64,000 nt of DNA from Streptomyces sp. SID12488 (lineage in GTDB: Bacteria > Actinomycetota > Actinomycetes > Streptomycetales > Streptomycetaceae): assembly GCF_010548275.1 (NCBI RefSeq), contig NZ_JAAGLT010000007.1:124001-188000 (forward strand), given 5' to 3'. A program made the translations under genes and the position numbers. Of the stretch, positions 45,097-53,300 are shown in pieces. A model generated the notes under the pieces. The model ran no database searches, was not told where the DNA came from, and saw only the letters and a list, made by a program, of their open reading frames with translations. How positions within the stretch are numbered: the first letter of the stretch is position 1; each line of letters opens with the position of its first letter.

Positions 45097-46101
45097 GTGC
45101 GATCCATCTGGAACGGCGCCATCTCCTTCGGGCTGGTCAGCATCCCGATCAAGCTCGTCAACGCCACCGAGAGCCACGCGATCTCCTTCCGGCAGATCCA
45201 CGTCGAGGACGGCGGGCGCATCCGGTATCGCAAGGTGTGCGAGATGGAGGACCGGGAGGTCCGGGGGGACGAGATCGGCAAGGCGTACGAGGGTGCCGAC
45301 GGCTCGATGATTCCGATCACCGATGACGATCTGGCGTCGCTGCCCCTGCCCACCGCCAAGACCATCGAGATCGTCGCCTTCGTGCCCAGTGACCGTATTG
45401 ATCCGCTACAGATGGACACCGCCTACTACCTGTCCGCGAACGGGGTCCCGGCCGCCAAGCCCTACACCCTGCTGCGCGAGGCCCTGAAGCGCAGCCAGAA
45501 GGTCGCCATCGCCAAGTTCGCGCTCCGGGGGCGGGAGCGGCTCGGCATGCTGCGGGTCGTCGACGACGTCATCGCCATGCACGGGCTGCTCTGGCCCGAC
45601 GAGATCCGGGCCACGGACGGGGTCGCGCCGGATACCGGCGTCACCGTGCGGGACCAGGAACTCGATCTCGCCGACGCCCTCATGGCCACCCTCGGCGAGG
45701 TCGACCTCGCCGACCTCCACGACGACTACCGCGAAGCCGTCGAGGAGCTCATCGCCGCGAAGGCCGCCGGCGAGGAGGCGCCGCACGCCCCGGCGCCCAG
45801 CGGTGGCGGCAAGGTGCTCGACCTGATGGCCGCGCTGGAGAAGAGCGTCCGGGAGGCCAAGGAGTCGCGCGGCGAAACCGTCGAGGAGGAGGGGGAGGTC
45901 GAGCCCCTGCGGGGGCGTCGTACGGTTGCCGCTTCGAAGGCCGCGCCCAAGGCGGACGCCGGGAAGAAGTCGACCTCCACAGAGAAGAAGGCCGCCGCCA
46001 AGAAGACCACCACCGGCAACAAGTCGACCAGCGCCGCCAAGAAGACCCCGGCGAAGAAGGCCGCAGTCAAGAAGACAGCCGCTCGCAAACGTTCGGCGTG
46101 A
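45097..46101 (+). CDS. ku: Non-homologous end-joining protein Ku
   Basis: The 334-residue homodimeric DNA-end protein has the bacterial Ku core: RSIWNGAISFGLVSIPIKL, YRKVCEMEDREV, TIEIVAFVPSDRIDPLQM, RGRERLGML and LLWPDEIR. Residues about 270-334 form an Ala/Lys-rich tail (KKAAAKKTTTG, AKKTPAKKA), like the DNA-binding C-terminal extensions of some actinobacterial Kus. GTG at 45097 follows GGAGGAAGG. Divergent ligD polymerase lies 62 bp away. Confidence 0.96.
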   Translation: MRSIWNGAISFGLVSIPIKLVNATESHAISFRQIHVEDGGRIRYRKVCEMEDREVRGDEIGKAYEGADGSMIPITDDDLASLPLPTAKTIEIVAFVPSDRIDPLQMDTAYYLSANGVPAAKPYTLLREALKRSQKVAIAKFALRGRERLGMLRVVDDVIAMHGLLWPDEIRATDGVAPDTGVTVRDQELDLADALMATLGEVDLADLHDDYREAVEELIAAKAAGEEAPHAPAPSGGGKVLDLMAALEKSVREAKESRGETVEEEGEVEPLRGRRTVAASKAAPKADAGKKSTSTEKKAAAKKTTTGNKSTSAAKKTPAKKAAVKKTAARKRSA

Positions 46102-46135
46102 CCGCCCCTTCTCCATGGCTCCACGAGGGCCTGAC

Positions 46136-46215
46136 GCCCCGCCAGGGGCGCGGGGCTGCGTCCATCTGCGGCTGCGCCGCGGGGCGCGACCGGCCCCCAC
46201 CGGGCCCGCAGCCGA
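46136..46215. repeat. Dispersed Streptomyces GC-rich intergenic element downstream of ku
   Basis: A stretch beginning GCCCCGCCAGGGGCGCGGGG and ending in GGGCCCGCAGCC resembles a second widespread Streptomyces intergenic element. GCCCC-GCCA-GGGGC at its left end is a small hairpin that could end transcription of ku. It also abuts the stop of the convergent ketosynthase. Function unknown. Confidence 0.6.
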
Positions 46216-46223
46216 AGAACCGC

Positions 46224-47528
46224 CTAGCCGGTGAAGCGCACCCGCCGCAACGCCAGTACCGCGTTGTGCCCGCCGAACCCGAACGAGTTGCTGAGGGCCA
46301 GATCGCCGTGGTCCGGCAGCGGGCGCGGGGCGCCTCTCACCACGTCCAGGTCGATCGCCTCGTCCTGTTCCCCCGCCGTGCAGCCGATCGTCGGCGGGAT
46401 CGTGCCGTGGTGCAGGGTCAGGACCGTCGCGACCGCCTCCACTCCGCCCGCGGCGCCCTGGAGGTGGCCGAGGTGGCCCTTCAGGGCCGTGACGGGGGCC
46501 GGGGTGGTGCCCAGTACCGCCCGCAGCGCGTTCGCCTCCGCCAGGTCGCCGTCGAGCGTGGCCGTGGCGTGGGCGTTGACGTGGACCACGTCGGCGGGTT
46601 GGCCTCCGGCGTCGCGCAGGGCGCGGTGGAGGGCCAGTGCCACTCCGGTGCCGGACGGGTCGGGCGCCGCCATGTGGTGGGCGTCGGCCGACAGGCCCCA
46701 GCCGGCCGCCTCGCAGTAGACACGGGCGCCCCTCGCCCGGGCGTGTTCCTCGGACTCCAGGAGCAGGAAACCCGCGCCCTCGCCGTTGACGAAACCGTCC
46801 CGGTCCCTGGCGAAGGGGCGGGACGGCAGGTCCCCGGCGGGACGCGTGGACAGAGCGCGCATCGCGGCGAACGACGCCATGATCGCCGGGGTGACGACAG
46901 CCTCGGCGCCTCCCGCGAGGGCGACGTCGACATGGCTGTACCGTATGCGGTCGATGGCTTGGCCGATCGCCTCCGTGCCCGACGCGCAGGCGCTGGTCAC
47001 CGTGCGGGCCTCGCCCGTGATGCGCAGGGCCAGCGAGATCTGGGACGCCGCCTGAGACGGCACCGTCATGGGGGTGGTGAGCGGCGAGACCGCCCGGGGC
47101 CCCTTCTCGCGCAGCCTGCGGTCGCCGCCGACCAGGACCGACGCGTCGCCCAGGATCGCGCCCACCGACACCCCCACGCGCTCGGGGGACAGACCGCTCG
47201 CCTCCGTGCCCGAACCGTCGAAGCCCGCGTCCAGCCAGGCCTCCCGCGCCGCCAGTACGCCGAACTGCGCGGACCGGTTCATCCGGCGGGCCTGGGGGCG
47301 GGGAAGCAGGCCTGCCGGGTCCACGGGGACCGTGCCCGCCACGCGGACGGGCAGGCCGGTGAACTCCTCGCCGGTCAACTCCCTTATTCCGCAACGGCCT
47401 TCGAGGAGGCCTCGCCAGAGATCGGGGACTCCGACACCGAGCGGGGTGATGGCGCCCAGGCCGGTGACGACGACCCGGCGGGCGACGAAGTGGCGCAAAG
47501 GGGCGGGGACTTCCGGCTCGGAGCGCAC
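46224..47528 (-). CDS. Stand-alone beta-ketoacyl-ACP synthase (KAS II-like)
   Basis: The enzyme has the thiolase fold of KAS II: VVVTGLGAITPLG at the start, nucleophile Cys181 in TSACASGTEA, histidines in NAHATAT and LKGHLGHLQGAAGG. It would condense malonyl-ACP with acyl chains. GTG at 47528 (434 residues) is preferred since GGGGAGG lies ten bases upstream; an ATG at 47600 has no such site. It may serve fatty-acid or polyketide assembly; the PKS operon is 3 kb away, but there is no proof of a link. A palindrome lies 113 bp upstream. Confidence 0.88.
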   Translation of the reverse strand: MRSEPEVPAPLRHFVARRVVVTGLGAITPLGVGVPDLWRGLLEGRCGIRELTGEEFTGLPVRVAGTVPVDPAGLLPRPQARRMNRSAQFGVLAAREAWLDAGFDGSGTEASGLSPERVGVSVGAILGDASVLVGGDRRLREKGPRAVSPLTTPMTVPSQAASQISLALRITGEARTVTSACASGTEAIGQAIDRIRYSHVDVALAGGAEAVVTPAIMASFAAMRALSTRPAGDLPSRPFARDRDGFVNGEGAGFLLLESEEHARARGARVYCEAAGWGLSADAHHMAAPDPSGTGVALALHRALRDAGGQPADVVHVNAHATATLDGDLAEANALRAVLGTTPAPVTALKGHLGHLQGAAGGVEAVATVLTLHHGTIPPTIGCTAGEQDEAIDLDVVRGAPRPLPDHGDLALSNSFGFGGHNAVLALRRVRFTG

Positions 47529-47640
47529 GGCGAAGCTGCCTCCCCGAGTGCGACGTGGACGGTCGGCGCGGAACGGTTGGCGCACCTCAACTCTGCCCAT
47601 GCCAGGGGCAATTCATGCCGGGATGGTTCAGGTTTCAATC

Positions 47641-47656
47641 GTTAACGTACGTTCAC
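47641..47656 (-). promoter_or_regulatory. Palindromic operator upstream of the stand-alone ketosynthase
   Basis: GTTAACGTACGTTCAC has a perfect 10-bp core AACGTACGTT (47644-47653) with outer GT/AC pairs and one mismatch between. It lies in the 177-bp gap between the ketosynthase start and the MarR gene. A TetR-type protein is a likely binder; none is adjacent. Confidence 0.5.
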
Positions 47657-47705
47657 TGCTTGTAGGCGATGTAGGTGGTGTCCAGCCCCTCGGCCCCTCG
47701 GCCGC

Positions 47706-48197
47706 TCAGCCGCGCGGCCACGGACGTCCGTCCAGTCGCTCGACATCACGGTTGAGGCGGCTCAGTTGGGCGGCGAAGTCCGCGACCTCCTCGGCTGTCC
47801 AGTCGGCCATCACCTTGGCCAGGCCGTCCAGGTTCGCCGCGCGGTCGGCGGCCAGCCGGCGCTCGCCCTTCTCCGTCATCGCGAACTTGCGTGCCATGCC
47901 GCCTTCGGGGTCGGGGATGCGTTCGACGATTCCGGCCCGGAGCATCGCGGCGGTCTGCCGGTTGAGCGTGGACGCGTCGAGGCTGAACGCGGCGCTGAGC
48001 TGGCCGATGGACATCGGGCCCTCCACCTGGATACGGCTGAGGAGGGTGTACGCGCTGCGGTCGAGCCGTTCTGGCGCGCCCCCCGCTCTCGGTGAGCGCA
48101 GATGCATGTGCCGACCGAGGAGCATCGTCTCGAACTCGATCAGATCAAGGGGTTTGTCCACGTCGTTGTCGACGCGGTCGTTTGTCGGCTTGTCCAC
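47706..48197 (-). CDS. MarR-family regulator divergent from an MFS exporter
   Basis: The 163-residue protein has the MarR winged helix: RSAYTLLSRIQVEGPMSIGQLSAAFSLDASTLNRQTAAMLRAG, wing IPDPEGGMARKFAMTEKGERRL. It begins with GTG after GAAGGAAG. The divergent MFS gene and a set of inverted repeats between them suggest it represses the exporter until a toxic ligand binds. Confidence 0.93.
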   Translation of the reverse strand: MDKPTNDRVDNDVDKPLDLIEFETMLLGRHMHLRSPRAGGAPERLDRSAYTLLSRIQVEGPMSIGQLSAAFSLDASTLNRQTAAMLRAGIVERIPDPEGGMARKFAMTEKGERRLAADRAANLDGLAKVMADWTAEEVADFAAQLSRLNRDVERLDGRPWPRG

Positions 48198-48271
48198 GCG
48201 GCTGCTTCCTTCGGCTCCTGGACGGGTCTTCCCTTCGGTGGACCCTCTCCCAAGTTAGTTCGTTCACCGGC

Positions 48272-48308
48272 GATGTGTATGCTGCACATCTCGTGCATCA
48301 TGCACATC
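48272..48308. promoter_or_regulatory. Inverted repeats in the MarR-MFS intergenic region
   Basis: GATGTG (48272-48277) pairs with CACATC (48285-48290), and GTGCAT-C-ATGCAC (48293-48305) is a perfect 6-bp-arm palindrome; TGCACATC also recurs at 48283-48290 and 48301-48308. They sit between the divergent genes, 20-56 bp before the MFS start. This is a strong MarR-operator candidate. Confidence 0.65.
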
Positions 48309-48327
48309 GCCGTGAGGGAGCAACCCC

Positions 48328-49830
48328 GTGGACAGTCCCAAGCCCGACGCCGGCTCCGGCAGAGTTGTCGGCATCCTCGCCTTCGCCGGCATCGTGGCCG
48401 CGATCACGCAGACCCTCGTGGTCCCGCTGATCGGGGAGCTGCCGAGCCTGCTCGACACCTCCGCCTCGAACGCCTCCTGGGTGATCACCGCCACCCTGCT
48501 GGCCGCCGCGGTCGTGACTCCGGTCGCCGGCCGGCTCGGTGACATGTACGGCAAGAAGCGCATGCTGCTCGTCTCGCTCGTGCCGCTCATCCTGGGCTCC
48601 GTCCTGTGCGCGCTGTCCTCCTCCGTGCTCCCGATGATCGCCGGGCGCGGACTGCAGGGCATGGGCATGGGCGTCGTACCCCTGGGCATCAGTCTGCTGC
48701 GTGACGTCGTACCGGCGGAGAAGCTCGGGTCGTCCATCGCGATCATGAGCGCGTCCATGGGTGTCGGCGGCGCGCTCGGGCTGCCGTTCTCCGCGGCGAT
48801 CGCCGAGAACGCGAGCTGGCGGGTGCTCTTCTGGGTCGTGGCCGCGCTGGCCCTCGCCTTCGCCGCGCTGATCGCGGTCTTCGTGCCCGCCGGGCGGGAG
48901 AACACCGCCTCCGGGCGCTTCGACGTGCTCGGCGCGATCGGGCTCGGCACCGCGCTGATCTGCCTCCTCCTCGCCGTGTCGAAGGGCGCCGACTGGGGCT
49001 GGGGCAGTGGCACCACCCTCGGGCTGTTCGCCGTCGCCGTGGTCGTACTGCTGGCCTGGGGCTGGTGGGAACTGCGCAACGCCGAACCGCTGGTCGACCT
49101 CCGGGTGACCGCCCGTCCGCAGGTGCTGATGACCAACGCGGCCTCGATCCTCGTCGGGTTCGCGATGTACGCCCAGGCCCTGGTCATCCCCCAGTTGATG
49201 CAGCTGCCCAAGGAGACCGGTTACGGCCTCGGCGAGTCCATGCTCGCCATGGGCCTGTGGATGGCTCCGGCCGGTCTGATGATGATGGTCATGTCACCGC
49301 TCGGCGCCATGCTCTCCGCCAAGTCGGGCCCCAGGATCACGCTCTCCGTCGGCAGCCTGGTCATCGCCATCGGGTACGGGATCTCCCTGCCCCTCGTCGG
49401 CTCCGGCTCCACCTGGGCGCTGCTAGCGGTCACCATCGTCTGCAACACGGGTGTCGGCTTCGCCTACGGCGCCATGCCGGCGCTCATCATGGGCGCGGTC
49501 CCGCAGTCCGAGACCGCCTCCGCCAACAGCTTCAACACCCTGATGCGCTCGATCGGCAGCTCGGTCTCGGCCGCCGTCATCGGCGTCGTCCTGGCCCAGA
49601 TGACCACCGACTTCGGCGGCTTCGCGCTGCCCTCCGAGGCCGGATTCCGGGCCGCCATGATGCTCGGCTGCGGTGTCGGCCTCGCGGCGTCGGTCGTCGC
49701 CTTCCTCATCCCGGTCCGCTCGGTGGGGGCCCCTTCGGAGCCTGAGACGGCTCCGGGGGCTCTCGACTCCCAGGTGTCCCAGGCGTCCGAGGTGTCCCAG
49801 GCGTCCGGTGCGTCTGAGGCCAGGGCCTGA
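48328..49830 (+). CDS. MFS multidrug exporter (DHA2-type, 14 TM)
   Basis: The 500-residue transporter has about 14 hydrophobic helices. Motif A reads GRLGDMYGKKRM, and motif C-like segments include ASMGVGGALGLPFSAAIAE. The N-terminal ASWVITATLLAAAVVTPVAG matches the DHA2 family. It probably extrudes lipophilic compounds using the proton gradient. GTG at 48328 follows GAGGGAG. A strong hairpin follows its stop. Whether it exports the product of the nearby PKS is speculative. Confidence 0.93.
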   Translation: MDSPKPDAGSGRVVGILAFAGIVAAITQTLVVPLIGELPSLLDTSASNASWVITATLLAAAVVTPVAGRLGDMYGKKRMLLVSLVPLILGSVLCALSSSVLPMIAGRGLQGMGMGVVPLGISLLRDVVPAEKLGSSIAIMSASMGVGGALGLPFSAAIAENASWRVLFWVVAALALAFAALIAVFVPAGRENTASGRFDVLGAIGLGTALICLLLAVSKGADWGWGSGTTLGLFAVAVVVLLAWGWWELRNAEPLVDLRVTARPQVLMTNAASILVGFAMYAQALVIPQLMQLPKETGYGLGESMLAMGLWMAPAGLMMMVMSPLGAMLSAKSGPRITLSVGSLVIAIGYGISLPLVGSGSTWALLAVTIVCNTGVGFAYGAMPALIMGAVPQSETASANSFNTLMRSIGSSVSAAVIGVVLAQMTTDFGGFALPSEAGFRAAMMLGCGVGLAASVVAFLIPVRSVGAPSEPETAPGALDSQVSQASEVSQASGASEARA

Positions 49831-49849
49831 CGGCGACCCCCAGCCTCGT

Positions 49850-49894
49850 AACGAGCCGACCTCCCCGGGTTTCCGACGGGGAGGTCGGCTCGTT
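49850..49894 (+). terminator. Terminator after the MFS exporter
   Basis: A perfect 17-bp stem (49850-49866 with 49878-49894) around an 11-nt loop ends in TT and is followed by a T/C-rich tail. It ends the exporter transcript. Confidence 0.92.
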
Positions 49895-50380
49895 CTGTCG
49901 TGTCCTGCCTCTTGTTCAGGAAGGGGCAGTGGAATTAGATGGTCTGTCAGTGTCGCCGGGCAGTGGCCTTAGGCCGTGCCGAAGGGGCCTCTCAGGCATG
50001 CCTGGATTCGGCCGCCGCGATGCTGACATGAAGAATTTACAAGGTTTCCTTCGCCTGCCCGCCGTGTTTCCGAGGCGTGAGGCGGAAGTGAATTCAACCG
50101 GGTTTCTGACAGCTCGCTGACGGCCAGGGTGTGCCGCCGGGTCTGCGGTGATGTCGATACTGATTGGAATTGGACGGTTTTTCGGGACTTGGGACGGCCG
50201 GGTGATGGTGGCCGAATGGAATCGGCCGCATACGGAATGTTCCACGCCATGTTGACTCGCGAGTAATGTCGGCGCTAGCTTCCCGGTGGTTTCCCCTCGA
50301 AGCGTTTCCCCCAGAAGTGAAGTGCCTCCGCGCCACACAAAACCCCCACCGTGCAGTTTCACCGAATATTTCGGAGAATC
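49895..50380 (+). promoter_or_regulatory. AT-richer leader region of the PKS operon, with candidate promoter
   Basis: About 486 bp precede the first PKS gene with no credible ORF. Around 50020-50350 the base composition is clearly less GC-rich than the genes (e.g. AAGAATTTACAAGG). A promoter candidate is TTGACT (50252-50257), 18-bp spacer, TAGCTT (50276-50281), which would give a leader of roughly 95 nt before CGGAGAATC-ATG. No operator palindrome stands out. Confidence 0.45.
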
Positions 50381-53300
50381 ATGACGTCTGCCGTGCGCGC
50401 CGTTGACATGATCATTGGAGTCACCCCGTTCGGCGAGCCCGACGCCAGGCTCGCCGCCGCGGTCAGCCGGGCAGGCGGCCTAGGGGTACTCGACCTCGGT
50501 CTCGGCGACCGGAGAGCCAGAGACGCGCTGGCGCGAATGCGCCGCCTCGCCGCGCTCTCCACCCCCTCCAGCCCCTCTGTCCCCTCCACTTCCGACTTCC
50601 GCTACGGCGTACGGATCGGCCCCCACTGCCGACTCACCCTCGCCGACCTGGTCGGCGACGGTGGCCCCGACACCGTGATCCTCGCCCCTGATGTCGCCGA
50701 TGTCTCCGACGCTTTCAGGCCGGTCGCCGAGGTCGCCGCCCGCCACCGTGTCCTCGTCGAGGTCACCGACCTGGCGGAGGCCCTCGCGGCCGTCCGGTCC
50801 GGTGCGCACGGGTTGATCGCCCGGGGCAGCGATGGCGGCGGCAGGATCGGTGACCTCAGCACCTTCGTCCTGCTGCAACGGCTCCTCGCCGAACCCGGCA
50901 TCGACCTCCCCGTCTGGGCCCGTGGCGGCATCGGCCCCCGTACGGCAGCCGCCGCCGTCGCCGGGGGAGCGGCGGGCGTCGTGCTCGACAGTCAACTCGC
51001 CCTGCTCGCCGAGTCCTCGCTGCCGGAGGCGACGGCTGCCGCGCTGCGCTCGATGGACGGCTCGGAGACCGTCGTCGTGTCCGGTCACCGCGTACTGCAC
51101 CGGCGCGGCCCTGACGCCCCGTCCGTCCCGGCCGGCGATCCGGCGGCGGTCGCGGCGATGCTCGGCGCCCAGGACCCGCGCACCCAGCTCCTCCCGGTCG
51201 GCCAGGACGGCTTCCTCGCCGCCCGCTTCGCCGACCGGTGGGGCGACGCCGCCCGCACGGTCCGCGCCCTCACCGGCGCCATTCACGACGTTGTACGAGG
51301 TGACGGGCCCGTACGTGCGTTGCGCTCCGGTTCCCCGATGAGTCGGTCCCTCGGCACCCAACTCCCCGTCGCCCAGGGGCCGATGACCCGCGTCAGCGAC
51401 CAGGCGCGGTTCGCCGCGGCCGTCGCCGGGGGCGGCGCGCTGCCGTTCGTCGCGCTGGCCCTCGCCAGTGGCGAGCAGACCCGGACCATGCTGGCCGAGA
51501 CCCGGGAAGCCGTCGGAGGCGACCGGCCCTGGGGTGTCGGCGTGCTCGGATTCGCGCCCGAGGAGCTGCGAAACGCCCAGCTCGAAGCCGTACGGGAGCT
51601 GCGGCCGACGCATGCCATCATCGCGGGCGGCCGTCCGGCCCAGGCCGAGGCGTTGGAGCGGGCGGGGATCAGTACCTTCCTGCACGTGCCCTCGCCGGGG
51701 CTGCTGAAGCAGTTCCTGGAGGCCGGGGCACGCCGGTTCGTGTTCGAGGGGTCCGAGTGCGGCGGCCATGTCGGACCGCGCGGCAGCTTTCCGCTCTGGG
51801 AGGCCCAACTCGCCGTCATCGACGACTACTTGGCCGGGGCCAAGGACAGCGACGCCGAGCGGATCGAGGTGTTCTTCGCGGGTGGTGTCCACGACGAGCG
51901 GTCGGCCGCGATGGTCGCCGCCCTCGCCGCTCCACTGACCGCGCGCGGCGCATCCGTAGGCGTCCTCATGGGCACCGCCTATCTGTTCACCGAGGAGGCC
52001 GTGGCCTGCGGAGCGGTGCAGCCGCTCTTCCAGCGACAGGTCGTCGACGCGACCAGTACCGCGCTGCTGGAGACGGCACCCGGTCATGCCACTCGGTGCG
52101 TACCCAGCCCGTTCAGCGACAACTACCGCGAGTTCGAAGCGGAGTTGAGGACGAGCGGGGTGCCGGATCGGCAGATCTGGGAGCGGCTGGAGCGGCTCAA
52201 CGTCGGGCGGCTGCGGATCGCCAGCAAGGGCATCGAGCGCGACACCGAGGGCGAGTTGGCGGCCGTGGACGAGCAACGGCAGCTCGACGAGGGCATGTTC
52301 ATGGCCGGCGAAGTGGCCGTGCTGCGCTCGGCGACCACGACGATCGACGCCCTGCACCACTCCGTGGCAGGCGGCGCCGCCGACTTCCTCACCGACCGGG
52401 CGGCGGAGCTGCGGGAGCGGCTCGGTGTACACCCGCCAGAGGAGGCTCCGGCGCCCGCGCCCCTCGACGTCGCCGTCGTGGGCATGGCCTGCATGTTCCC
52501 GGATGCCCCCGACCTCGCCGCCTTCTGGGCGAACGTCCTCGGCGGTCACGATGCGGTGAGTGAAGTACCGGCCGACCGCTGGGATCCTGCCGTGCACTAT
52601 TCGCAGGAGGCCGGGGACGGCGGCGTCACGCCGTCCAAGTGGGGAGGCTTCCTGCCCCGCATCCCCTTCGACCCGCTGTCGTACGGCATTCCACCCACCT
52701 CGCTCGGCAGCATCGAGCCCGTCCAGCTGCTGGCACTCGAAGCCGCCCGGCGAGCCCTGACGCACGCCGGATACGGAGAGCGGGGGCGGGAGTTCGACCG
52801 CTCGCGCACCTCGGTCGTCTTCGGCGCGGAGGCGGGCAGCGACCTGTCCAACGCGGGCACGCTGCGCGCCGTACTGCCCTCGTACTACGGCAAGGTGCCG
52901 GACGGGCTCGCGGATCAGCTGCCCAGGCTCACCGAGGACTCCTTCCCCGGCATGCTCTCCAACGTGATCTCCGGCCGGATCGCCAACCGGCTCGACCTCG
53001 GCGGTGCCAACTACACGGTCGACGCCGCGTGTGCCTCCTCCCTGGCCGCCGTCGACGTCGCCTGCAAGGAACTGGTGGGCGGGACCAGCGACGTCGTGCT
53101 GTGCGGCGGCGCCGATCTGCACAACGGCATCAACGACTACGTGCTCTTCTCCTCCGTGCACGCACTCTCCCCGACCGGGCGGTCCCGCGCCTTCGACAGC
53201 TCGGCGGACGGGATCGCGCTGGGGGAGGGCGTCGCGTGTGTCGTGCTGAAGCGGCTGGCGGACGCCGAGCGTGACGGCGACCGGATCTACGGGGTCATCA

